Numbered from the stretch's first letter, positions 1 through 6,578 are shown. The stretch is 13,434 nucleotides of DNA from Chloroflexota bacterium (GCA_027624995.1 JAQBTI010000032.1:1-13434); one strand, 5' to 3'. Notes: generated from the sequence alone by a model not told the origin. Program-made: numbers and translations.

Positions 1-864
1 GCGGGCCGTCCAGACCGCGCCGGCCAGAGCCGCGAGAATCACGGCTGCCGCAGCGATCTCGAGCTGCCACAGGGCAAGCTCGAGACCTTCGTCCCCTTCC
101 GCGGGTGTCGAGGGCGCGACGGCTAGTGGTACTGCGATGGGCTGGTCTTCGGCCGACCCGGCGGACATGGCCGCCATGGGAGCGGGAGTTAGAGACTCCC
201 CGGCAGACTCCGAGGGGGCCAGGGAGCGCCTTTCACCTGGCTCCTCCACCGCTTCTTCGGTTGTGGCAGAGGCGACCGCCGCTTTAGGCACAGCTCGTTC
301 CTGCCAATCCACCTCTGCAACTACCTCTTCTTCCGCCGCCGCGGTCCTTTCGACCTGGGCGACCGTGGTATCTTCCGTAACTGCTTGGGCGGCCATCGCC
401 ATTGGAGCCGTGGCGGCCTCTGGCGCGGCTGCGGGTGCTACAGCAGCCGAAGCGTCGTCCTGCGTGGCGGCTACTCCACCCTCGGAGGCCGAGGTCTCGA
501 CGGCCACCGGCCCACCAGTCGCCTGTTGTGTGATCAGCCCGACGGAGTCCCCGGCGACGAGCAAAACGAGCAGGACGGCCGCAACGGGTGCCATCACGCG
601 AGCGGTCCACATCAGCGGTTCGTACGAGCGAACAGGCTCCGGCTCCCGAGTCAACGCGAAGGAGCGAGACGGCACGATCTGGGGAAGGCTGGTCAGAAGA
701 TCGACGGTCGCACGGAGCGTCGTCAACTCGGAACGACATGCCTCGCAGCCGTCGAGGTGGGCCTCGACTCTTGCACGCTCTGAGTCGTTGACCTGGCCGT
801 CGATATAGGCAGACAGCAGGCCTTGCAGCCTGGCGTGTCTACGGCCTTCAAGGAATCCGATCAC
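1..864 (-). CDS. Zinc-finger (HC2) anti-sigma factor, membrane anchored, partial at left edge
   Basis: Probably binds the ECF sigma factor encoded just upstream and holds it at the membrane. The frame is open from a GTG at 864 to the window edge (288 codons seen, no stop). The cytoplasmic N-terminus carries the HC2 zinc motif H36-x3-C40-x2-C43 (HLDGCEAC). A linker with the basic/aromatic stretch SRSFALTREP leads to a hydrophobic segment at about residues 89-104. A long Ala/Glu/Pro-rich, low-complexity region of roughly 150 residues follows. A second hydrophobic segment starts near residue 262 (LWQLEIAAAAVILAALAG) and reaches the edge. The GTG start is fixed by a perfect AGGAGG 8 nt upstream. 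The gene follows the sigma gene by 13 nt, so the two form one operon. The zinc motif and pairing are seen directly; sigma binding is inferred from the family. The role of the repetitive extracytoplasmic part is unknown. Confidence 0.85.
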   Translation of the reverse strand, partial: MIGFLEGRRHARLQGLLSAYIDGQVNDSERARVEAHLDGCEACRSELTTLRATVDLLTSLPQIVPSRSFALTREPEPVRSYEPLMWTARVMAPVAAVLLVLLVAGDSVGLITQQATGGPVAVETSASEGGVAATQDDASAAVAPAAAPEAATAPMAMAAQAVTEDTTVAQVERTAAAEEEVVAEVDWQERAVPKAAVASATTEEAVEEPGERRSLAPSESAGESLTPAPMAAMSAGSAEDQPIAVPLAVAPSTPAEGDEGLELALWQLEIAAAAVILAALAGAVWTAR

Positions 865-880
865 CGAATTTTCCTCCTCA
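865..880 (-). promoter_or_regulatory. Shine-Dalgarno of the anti-sigma gene overlapping the sigma stop codon
   Basis: Read on the minus strand, the sigma factor's TGA stop (880-878) runs straight into AGGAGG (878-873); its final A is also the first base of the ribosome binding site. The spacer to the GTG start at 864 is 8 nt. This suggests translational coupling, which would keep sigma and anti-sigma levels matched, and it decides the non-ATG start. Confidence 0.7.
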
Positions 881-1465
881 GCCTATATGACGGAATTTGT
901 CGGGTAAAAGTTCCGGCCGCTTGACCAGGATGTCGCGGACCTTGCCGCGGGCCCTGCTGAGTCGGGACTTTACCGTGCCGATGGACGCGCCGGTGGCCTC
1001 GGCGGCCTCATCGTAGCTCAGGCCCTGCACGTCAATCAGCAGCAGCGCGACCCTTTGATCGTCCGGCAGGGAAAGGATGGCCTTCTGAATCTCGCCACCC
1101 AGCTCCCCACGGAGAGCGGCCTGCTCTGGAGTCTCCTCACCCGATGCGACCTGAAAAGCTGGGTTCTCCAGAGACTGGTCGAGAGAGTCTTCGGGGCGGC
1201 GCTTTGACGACCGCAAGAGGTCTACGCCCAGGTTCGATGCGATCCGGAACAGCCAGGCCCGCAGGCGGCCTCCGCGGAACTTCCCGATGGCCCTGTAGGC
1301 CGAGATGAACGTCTCTTGGGTGATGTCTTCCGCGGAAGCGCGGGTTCCTACGACGCGCCAGGCGACGCTTAGTACCTGGGCCTGGTAGCGTTCGACGATC
1401 ACGTTGAAGGCGGCTAGGTCGCCGTCCCGGCTTCGCGCAACAAGTTGGGAATCTTCCAGTTCCAC
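878..1465 (-). CDS. ECF-type RNA polymerase sigma factor
   Basis: An alternative sigma factor of the extracytoplasmic-function class, which directs RNA polymerase to a stress or envelope regulon. From the GTG at 1465 it is 195 residues, normal for the class. Region 2 occupies about residues 10-80 (AFNVIVERYQ, then AEDITQETFISAYRAIGKFRG, then WLFRIASNLGVDLLR). Region 4 occupies about residues 125-180 (LPDDQRVALLLIDVQGLSY, then the helix-turn-helix EAAEATGASIGTVKSRLSRAR). An acidic linker rich in Glu and Ser separates them. I prefer the GTG at 1465 because GAGG lies 5 nt upstream and the protein then starts at VELEDSQLVARSRDGD, typical for the family. A longer frame from the GTG at 1543 (221 residues) has no ribosome binding site. 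The anti-sigma gene follows in the same operon. The regulon and inducing signal cannot be read from here. Confidence 0.93.
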   Translation of the reverse strand: MELEDSQLVARSRDGDLAAFNVIVERYQAQVLSVAWRVVGTRASAEDITQETFISAYRAIGKFRGGRLRAWLFRIASNLGVDLLRSSKRRPEDSLDQSLENPAFQVASGEETPEQAALRGELGGEIQKAILSLPDDQRVALLLIDVQGLSYDEAAEATGASIGTVKSRLSRARGKVRDILVKRPELLPDKFRHIG

Positions 1466-1606
1466 GCAGACCTCAGAATCGTCCAACACGCGCCGGGAAG
1501 TGCGTTGCCCGCTTGGCGAGCATCCAACACGGGTCAGACTCACGATCGCTTGTGTCGCGCAATACCGATTCCATAATACTTCAGGAATGCGTGAATGCGT
1601 CTAGGT

Positions 1607-1636
1607 GTGACGCGGCGTTCGGACCACAGCTATAAT
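1607..1636 (+). promoter_or_regulatory. Candidate sigma-70 promoter for lepB
   Basis: A perfect TATAAT at 1631-1636 is preceded, after 18 bp, by GTGACG (1607-1612; 4 of 6 match to TTGACA). It lies about 80 bp before the lepB start, in the divergent region with the sigma operon. Sequence match only. Confidence 0.5.
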
Positions 1637-1715
1637 GGATTGAGCCAGCCTGTCGGGAGCGCAGACACATTGGTCCGCCCCCAATACGTGAACGAGGCGG
1701 AAAGAAGCCGAATCG

Positions 1716-2306
1716 GTGCGAGCCCTGGTCCGCGAACTAATCGAAACTGTCTTCCTTGCGCTGACTATCTTTCTTGCGCTCCAGTTCAGCGTGCAGAACT
1801 TCCGAGTCGAGGGCCCGAGTATGGAGCCCACGCTGAAAGAGGGCCAGCACATCCTGGTCAATAAGATCGTCTACTTGCAGCACGACCTCGGCGACCTACT
1901 CGCGCTCCTGCCGTTCGTAACGGACAATCGGCCCGAGGCGACGTTCGCATTTCATCCACCGCAGCGAGGAGACGTAATCGTTTTCCGGTTTCCGAGAGAC
2001 CCGAGCCGGGACTTCGTGAAGAGGGTGATCGGAATACCGGGAGACACGATCGAGATCAGGCGCGGCGAGGTTTTCCTCAACGGCGTGGTGCTAAACGAGC
2101 CATACGTCGTAAACGCGGACCAGAGTCAAGAACAGCCAACCGCCGTGCCGCCAGACTCATACTACGTCCTCGGCGACAATCGAAGGGCCAGCCTGGACTC
2201 TAGGGACTGGGGTCCAGTGCCGGCGGACCACCTCATAGGTAGAGGGTGGCTGAGGTACTGGCCGATCGACGGGGCCCAGGTCCTCAGCAGCTTCAACCTT
2301 CCTTAG
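1716..2306 (+). CDS. lepB: Signal peptidase I
   Basis: Membrane-bound serine peptidase that cuts signal peptides from exported proteins on the outer face of the cytoplasmic membrane. It has 196 residues with one N-terminal membrane helix (about residues 9-26) and then the periplasmic catalytic domain. The Ser/Lys dyad is visible: Ser35 in box B (GPSMEPTL) and Lys102 in box D (DFVKRVIGIPGD). Box E is present as GDNRRASLDSRDWGPVP (residues 153-169). About 30 residues (roughly 54-83) lie between boxes B and C. The start is GTG at 1716. No strong ribosome binding site is seen (GAGGCGGAAAG is too far or too weak), but no other start in the frame keeps the membrane helix whole. It is transcribed divergently from the sigma operon. 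Confidence 0.95.
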   Translation: MRALVRELIETVFLALTIFLALQFSVQNFRVEGPSMEPTLKEGQHILVNKIVYLQHDLGDLLALLPFVTDNRPEATFAFHPPQRGDVIVFRFPRDPSRDFVKRVIGIPGDTIEIRRGEVFLNGVVLNEPYVVNADQSQEQPTAVPPDSYYVLGDNRRASLDSRDWGPVPADHLIGRGWLRYWPIDGAQVLSSFNLP

Positions 2307-2498
2307 CCACGCTCCTCCACGACCCTCTCCGATCTTGTGCCTGAAGAATCTCCGGGTCGAACCGCGAATACAGCACTGTCACCCGCATCAGTGCCTCGAC
2401 GGCGGATCCACGCCGACTACCGCATACATCAGTTGAGAGACCCTGGCACTCCCAACGTAACCAGGGCCGCCCTCACCCTGTAATCACCAGAAGGGGCG

Positions 2499-2843
2499 AT
2501 GGGAAATGAAAGGGAATTACCGCAATACTCGAATATGACCTTCGCACGATGGGATGCTGGAAACATGAGCCTTCGGGATCTGCTCGGCCTCTTCTGGCCC
2601 GACGACATAGGGCACTGCGCGCGGGAGCTTGGTCTGCCCACCATCGGGAGGGACGAAGCCATTGAACGCCTGGTCGAGCTGGCCTCGTTGCCAGGTCTGG
2701 AGACCAACTGGGCTGTTTTGGGTCTGGTCGGGGCGTTCAGCGAAGAAGGCTTGAGACGCATATGCGGACCCCTGGGCATCGAAGCGAACGACAAGCCCGG
2801 CATGGTACGTACACTGTCGAGCCAGGTAGCCTCGGGCGGCTAG
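2499..2843 (+). CDS. Small protein with two SAP-like helical segments
   Basis: I do not recognise this as a named family. It is 114 residues, with no membrane segment or signal peptide. Codon use looks like a real gene, and AAGGGG lies just before the ATG. Two segments resemble the helix-extended-loop-helix of SAP-type nucleic-acid-binding modules. The first, about residues 36-63, has CARELGLPTIGRDEAIERL. The second, about residues 84-111, has LRRICGPLGIEANDKPGMV. Both show the pattern Leu, short loop with Gly, polar turn, then an Ile/Met helix. Residues 1-22 (before MSLRDLLG) are the least certain part, and the ATGs at codons 13 and 23 are possible starts. A role in DNA or RNA binding is only inferred from this weak resemblance. 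It sits between lepB and tRNA-Lys with 192 bp before it, so it is probably its own unit. Confidence 0.6.
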   Translation: MGNERELPQYSNMTFARWDAGNMSLRDLLGLFWPDDIGHCARELGLPTIGRDEAIERLVELASLPGLETNWAVLGLVGAFSEEGLRRICGPLGIEANDKPGMVRTLSSQVASGG

Positions 2844-3054
2844 CCGCCCGGAACGGGCTGGTGAGGATCGTGGCCTTCGGCATCCTCCCGCTTCGTCATG
2901 GCGGTCCAGTTGGGGCTGTGTACGCTGGCAAGTGTGTCTCTGTGCACCTGACGGCGGCGGTCTTTGACCTTGCCACTAGAGCAACTGCAGCGCTACCATA
3001 AACGGCGGCGAGCGGTCGCGTTGCGGGCCTCGACCGCGTAAAGTCTCATCCCAC

Positions 3055-3129
3055 GGGCCGGTAGCTCAGTCTGGTCAGAGCATCGGACTTTTAATCCGAG
3101 TGTCCAGGGTTCGAATCCCTGCCGGCCCA
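3055..3129 (+). tRNA. tRNA-Lys (anticodon UUU)
   Basis: A complete cloverleaf of 75 nt. The acceptor stem GGGCCGG (3055-3061) pairs with CCGGCCC (3122-3128), followed by discriminator A3129. The D arm has GCTC/GAGC. The anticodon stem TCGGA/TCCGA encloses loop CTTTTAA, with anticodon TTT at 3090-3092 and A37. The T arm is CAGGG-TTCGAAT-CCCTG. The CCA end is not encoded (ACTC follows), so it would be added enzymatically. It reads AAA and AAG lysine codons. Confidence 0.97.
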
Positions 3130-3326
3130 CTCGCCTGCGCCGCATGACAAAGCCGCTGACTGGATTTGTCGCGAGCTGTCCATTGCTCCAGAAGGATATC
3201 CTCTTGGACCGTCCGATATTTGAGGCTCTTGCGAAGCCAAGCAAACATCAGATGGCCAAGTCACCACGACTGCGAGAGGAGCAGTACCAAGTCCGAGTTC
3301 ATAAGACACGCCGCATCAGTCAGGTT

Positions 3327-3362
3327 CCTTAATTGTCAAACGATAGCGTCTGACAATTAAGG
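3327..3362. repeat. Perfect 12-bp inverted repeat, 12-nt spacer
   Basis: CCTTAATTGTCA (3327-3338) and TGACAATTAAGG (3351-3362) are exact reverse complements around AACGATAGCGTC. The stem could fold in RNA from either strand or bind a dimeric protein. There is no T run after it on plus, so it is not a classic intrinsic terminator. It lies about 220 bp past the end of the minus-strand peroxiredoxin-like gene and about 200 bp past tRNA-Lys. Confidence 0.75.
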
Positions 3363-3372
3363 GGCTTGAGCT

Positions 3373-3404
3373 GAATTCCGGAAGGACAGAGAGACTCCGA
3401 ATTC
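3373..3404. repeat. Bulged 9-bp inverted repeat
   Basis: GAATTCCGGA (3373-3382) pairs with TCCGAATTC (3396-3404) with one bulged C, around a 13-nt spacer. It begins 10 bp after the perfect 12-bp repeat, so the two together make a structured block of about 78 bp. Function unknown. Confidence 0.45.
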
Positions 3405-3581
3405 TCCCTGGATCATCGTCGGGGGGACGCGTGCGCGGTTCCTCGCTCACACCCTAGGCGATTCGAACCGCGATGCAATGCTCAATCGCCGGGCCGCAAA
3501 CAAAGCATCACTATGGCGTTCGATTCTCAAAACGCAACCGCCCGTGCAGGTGCCCTGGAACCCACCGCACACACGCGCGAC

Positions 3582-4049
3582 CTAGTCCATGCGCGACCTA
3601 ACAAACCGCAGCACCTCTTGAGGGTCCATGCGACCGAGCTGGGTTGAAGCGTACATCGATGCGGCCACCTCGCCATTGGGCCGGATCACGAACTCCGAGG
3701 GCTGCATGATGCGCTCGCCTCGACGCTCTCCTATCCAGCCTCCCAGCGCCTCGACGAGCTCGGGGTCTACGTTATGGGCGACCGGAAATGATAGCTGATG
3801 GTCGTGGGCCGTTGCACCCGTTTCGGGGACACCGTCCGTATTGCCCGCAACGACACGTATTCCGAGGTCGAGGAACTGACTATAGCTCTGCTCGACCTCG
3901 GCCAACTGCCGAGTGCAGTACGGTCACCATCCTCCCCTGTAAAAGAGCAGGTAGACCCACGATCCGGCCACGTCCGAAGGAATAGAGATCTCACCGCCTC
4001 CGACTAGAGCGAGACTGATCTCAGGAAAGGGGTCACCGGGTAGTAGCAT
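3582..4049 (-). CDS. Peroxiredoxin-like (AhpC/TSA fold) selenoprotein with UxxC motif
   Basis: Thioredoxin-fold peroxidase or reductase, probably cytoplasmic (no signal peptide). The minus-strand frame runs from ATG 4049 to 3582 (155 residues, normal for the family), with one in-frame TGA at 3926-3924, codon 42. Both flanks are clearly one protein: LLPGDPFPEISL and WVYLLFYRGGW before, PYCTRQLAEVE and LGIRVVAGNTD after. Relatives have Cys at this place (GGWCPYC), so the TGA most likely encodes selenocysteine, giving U42-P-Y-C45. Against ordinary peroxiredoxins (TxxC), U42 falls on the Thr column and C45 on the peroxidatic Cys column. A 6-bp hairpin starts 10 nt after the TGA (see SECIS entry). 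The ATG at 4049 has GAGG 8 nt upstream; an open extension to 4166 lacks family similarity. A standard caller would report two fragments, 3582-3905 and 3924-4166. A nonsense mutation is the alternative, but it would have to hit exactly the catalytic codon. Confidence 0.88.
3897..3926 (-). promoter_or_regulatory. Bacterial SECIS-like hairpin after UGA in the peroxiredoxin-like gene
   Basis: On the minus strand, UGA (3926-3924) is followed after 10 nt by CTCGGC (3913-3908), loop AGTTG (3907-3903) and GCCGAG (3902-3897), a perfect 6-bp stem. The loop starts 17 nt after the UGA and has G at its second position. Both fit the known bacterial SECIS pattern for SelB-dependent Sec insertion, in which the element lies inside the coding sequence. 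Folding was checked by eye only. Confidence 0.75.
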
Positions 4050-4560
4050 GCTCACGTCCTCTTCGCTCGTCGAGGCCGGCAAAGCAATGGCCTCTTTCCA
4101 CGTGATTGGGAGTCGTCCTAGATCCCGAGTCCTCTTGGATAATAACAACCGGGTGCGTTGACACAAATTCTAACTTAACGTCGGTAACTCAGCATAACAT
4201 GGCCTCGTATCCAGGATCAGCGCCACGGACGCGGCCCTACCCGGGTACCGGTTGTACCGGCGGTTCGCGTTCGACGAATCCCGGTGTTCGCGGGAACACT
4301 CGTTCCTTCCCGTCCTCCCGTGCAAGAAGAAAATTGACACTCGTGCGTAGGCCAACAAGGGTCCGCCAAGGCATGTATAGCATCGCTGGGGACGGGCCCG
4401 GAAAGCCTCTGGATTCGACCGCAAGAATGGATAGCTCCAAAAATTCGAAATCTCGTTCCGAGGTGGACTGCCGATTCGGACGCTTTGCCGTACTCCTCGG
4501 GTAGCTGTAGACTAAGCGCCGAGCGGATACGGCCTCGATCGCAGGCCCTGGAGTTGAATA
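4050..4560. other. Divergent control region between the two selenoprotein genes
   Basis: 511 bp without a convincing gene; the open frames on both strands are low in protein-like character. It must hold the promoters of both flanking genes. On minus, TATTAT (4144-4139) with TTGTGT 16 bp upstream is a weak candidate for the peroxiredoxin-like gene. On plus, TTGACA occurs at 4158-4163 and 4334-4339, but neither has a good -10 at the right distance. A hairpin GTGTTC-GCGG-GAACAC lies at 4284-4299, and a short direct repeat GTACCGG lies near 4244-4260. No tRNA-Sec (selC) structure was seen. Confidence 0.5.
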
Positions 4561-5199
4561 ATGACTGGAGATTCCGAGATGGTCAGTTCGCAACCCGTCA
4601 AAGTGACACTTTGGTTCGATTACATATGACCTTGGTGTTATGTCGGCCTGGAACGGGTCGAGAGACTGAAAGAGGAGTACGACGTCACGGTCGAAGGGAA
4701 GGCGTTCTTGCTGCGCCCAGACACTCCTAAAGAAGGTAAGGTCAGGGAGATTCGCTCCGGCGAGGCGACAGATCAGCTAAGCGAGCCTCTCAGGACGTAC
4801 GCGAGCGAAGCAGGCCTCGTGATGCGTCAGCCGCCTCTGGTCTCTTACACCAAATACGCGCTCGAGGCGACCGAGTATGCCAAAGAGCACGGTAAGTTTT
4901 TCTCGTTCCACAATGGACTGTATGAGGCGTACTGGGCTGAGGGCAGGGACCTAGGTGATATAGACGTGTTGCTGGAGGTGGCCGGTGCCTCAGGGCTGAA
5001 CACCAACGAGCTGGGAGAGCGACTTGAGTCAAGGCATTATGAGGACTCGGTCATGACCGAATTTCAAGAGGCAAAGAGCCTGGGCATCAGTGGCATTCCG
5101 GCGTTCATCATCGGCAAGTATCTTTTTACGGGGGCCCGTCCGTATCAGGACTTTCAAGCGGTCATGAATCGCGCGCTGGCGGACGAACGAGATTCTTAG
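4561..5199 (+). CDS. DsbA/FrnE-like thioredoxin-fold oxidoreductase, selenoprotein with UxxC motif
   Basis: Thiol-disulfide oxidoreductase of the DsbA family, FrnE/2-hydroxychromene-2-carboxylate isomerase-like branch. It has 212 residues and no signal peptide, so it is probably cytoplasmic. The N-terminal strand VKVTLWFDYI is followed by an in-frame TGA at 4627-4629 (codon 23), then PWCYVGLERVERLKEEYDV. The family has CPWC or CxxC here, so the active site reads U23-P-W-C26. The middle is the helical insertion typical of DsbA. The thioredoxin half resumes with the cis-proline loop GISGIPAF (Pro180) and the end ARPYQDFQAVMNRAL. The ATG at 4561 has GGAG 7 nt upstream; ATG 4579 in the same frame also has GGAG 8 nt upstream and would give a protein six residues shorter. 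Automatic calling would start late, near the CTG at 4708, and lose the active site. The two likely partners in Sec use are divergent neighbours. Confidence 0.88.
4627..4661 (+). promoter_or_regulatory. Bacterial SECIS-like hairpin after UGA in the DsbA-like gene
   Basis: After UGA (4627-4629), TCGGCC (4643-4648) pairs with GGTCGA (4656-4661), including one G-U pair, around loop TGGAACG (4649-4655). The loop starts 20 nt after the start of the downstream sequence and has G at positions two and three, which fits the bacterial SECIS pattern. The stem is less perfect than that in the peroxiredoxin-like gene. Folded by eye only. Confidence 0.65.
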
Positions 5200-5352
5200 C
5201 CTGACCGTTGACCAGCCTAGGTTGGTTGCCTCGTATCCCTATCCTCAGGTCAATAGCCCAGGGAAGAAGCGTGTCCGGCCACCAGAATCATCCGAAGGTG
5301 ACACACCTACACTCACAGCAGTTGGCCCACAAAGACGACGAGGAGTTCCGAT

Positions 5353-6261
5353 ATGGGCATCATGACCGTTTCCGGCCCTGTAGCACCGGAAGAGTTAGGA
5401 CTCACCCTGACCCACGAGCACATAATCTTAGATCTGCGTCATCATGGCTACGATGGGATTCTGGACGACGTGGACCTGGCGATCGATGAATTGCGCCCTC
5501 TCGAAGAGGCTGGGTGTGGGGCCGTCGTGGAGCTCAGCAATGAGTTCATGGGTAGGGACGTCAAGGCTCTGAAGAGGGTTTCTGAGGAAACGGGGCTCCA
5601 CATCATCGCCTCCACGGGTTACTACACCGAGCCCTACTACCCACCACGGGTCTACGAATGGAGTACCGAGAGACTGGCCGACCTCATGGTGACGGAGCTG
5701 ACGGAGGGCATTGACGGAACGGGAATACGGGCCGGGATCATAGGTGAGATCGGAACATCGCGAGACTTCATAAGCCCGGCGGGGGAACGCGTGTTCCGCT
5801 CGGCCGCCAGGGCGCACCTGAGGACCGGCGCGGCAATTTCGACCCATACATATCTGGAACAACTTATATTCGATCAACTGGAGATCCTGGAAGATGAGGG
5901 GGTTGAACCGGGACGGATTATTATCGGCCATCTCGGCGACCTGCGCGATCTCGACAGACTGAAGGCCGTCGCCGCCAAAGGGGTGTACTTACAGATCGAT
6001 CACGTAGGCCTCGAGGACCGACAGCTGGATCTCGCCCGCGCCAAAACGGTGGGGCATTTGGTGCGACAGGGGTACGTCTCGCAAATACTGCTGTCCATGG
6101 ACGTCTGCTTCAAGTCGCGACTTCGGCGGTTCGGTGGTACCGGCTACGACCATATCCTGAGGTCATTCGTGCCGATGCTGGATGCCGAGGGAGTCACCGA
6201 GTCCGAGATTCGTACCGTGATGTTTGACAACCCTCAGCGGGTCCTAGCCTACGATTGTTGA
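5353..6261 (+). CDS. Phosphotriesterase-family metal-dependent hydrolase
   Basis: Member of the phosphotriesterase/lactonase-like branch of the amidohydrolase fold: a TIM barrel with a two-metal site that hydrolyses phosphoesters, lactones or related esters. It has 302 residues, close to the family norm. Metal ligands can be placed: H21 and H23 (THEHI) after the first strand, bridging residue E132 (GIIGEIG), H165 (ISTHTY), H193 (IIIGHLGD) and D250 (LLSMDVCF). The bridging position is Glu, as in the E. coli Php-type members, not the carbamylated Lys of true phosphotriesterases and many lactonases. The ATG at 5353 has AGGAG 8 nt upstream. The gene lies 153 bp after the DsbA-like gene on the same strand, so it may be transcribed separately. 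The natural substrate cannot be told. The protein ends in Cys just before the TGA stop; nothing after that stop looks like a continuation. Confidence 0.92.
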   Translation: MGIMTVSGPVAPEELGLTLTHEHIILDLRHHGYDGILDDVDLAIDELRPLEEAGCGAVVELSNEFMGRDVKALKRVSEETGLHIIASTGYYTEPYYPPRVYEWSTERLADLMVTELTEGIDGTGIRAGIIGEIGTSRDFISPAGERVFRSAARAHLRTGAAISTHTYLEQLIFDQLEILEDEGVEPGRIIIGHLGDLRDLDRLKAVAAKGVYLQIDHVGLEDRQLDLARAKTVGHLVRQGYVSQILLSMDVCFKSRLRRFGGTGYDHILRSFVPMLDAEGVTESEIRTVMFDNPQRVLAYDC

Positions 6262-6564
6262 GACGTTGAGTAGCATCAATACCTTCTGTACGGTCTGCTA
6301 TCAAGCCTTATGATCACTGGTGGCCCTCGCCTCAGTTGCCGCCAGCTGGGTCTAGACACATTGTCCGGAATAACTTCTGAAACGGGTCAACGGCCTCATC
6401 AATCAGGGCGACTAGAATCGGCCTCGTACTGGATAAAGGCCTCCCGGTTCATCGGCTCAGGGACCCCCAGTCATACGAGCGACAAGATCGCAGGCAACGA
6501 TTCCCTTACGGCTTTTGGTGCGCCCCAACTATCGAAGCATTGGCGGGACTATCGGCTTGTTTTC

Positions 6565-6578
6565 TTCTGACGTCAGAA
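6565..6578. promoter_or_regulatory. 14-bp perfect palindrome, possible operator
   Basis: TTCTGACGTCAGAA is its own reverse complement. It lies about 110 bp before the extended -10 candidate of the decayed lipoprotein gene. Binding of a dimeric regulator is only a guess. Confidence 0.3.

Larger units (their letters stand above)
3130..3581. other. Non-coding stretch between tRNA-Lys and the peroxiredoxin-like gene
   Basis: About 450 bp with no convincing gene. The open frames here are short, Arg/Ser-rich and overlap one another on both strands. It holds two inverted repeats (3327-3362 and 3373-3404), listed separately. I see no second copy of the tRNA 3' end, so nothing here supports a tRNA-targeted integration. 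Confidence 0.5.

Noticed and set aside
137..808. A 223-codon plus-strand frame rich in Ala, Ser and Thr
   Set aside because: It is the shadow of the Ala-rich anti-sigma gene on minus, which has a zinc motif and a perfect ribosome binding site.
2993..3309. Minus-strand frames across tRNA-Lys giving products such as GRDSNPGHSD and GRQGFEPWTLGL
   Set aside because: These are the well-known false proteins made by translating the antisense of a tRNA gene; the tRNA fold is complete.
3055..3581. A possible integrated element beside tRNA-Lys
   Set aside because: No integrase gene and no repeated copy of the tRNA 3' end in the window.
3924..4166. A separate 80-codon gene ending at the TGA in the peroxiredoxin-like locus
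   Set aside because: Its end is the first half of the peroxiredoxin-like protein; the TGA is better read as Sec, and residues before the ATG at 4049 do not look like the family.
4708..5199. A DsbA-like gene starting at CTG 4708
   Set aside because: That start has no ribosome binding site and removes the active site; the frame continues upstream through TGA 4627 to a good start at 4561.
6310..6570. An 86-codon plus-strand frame before the lipoprotein relic
   Set aside because: No ribosome binding site, no motif, and composition unlike the neighbouring genes.
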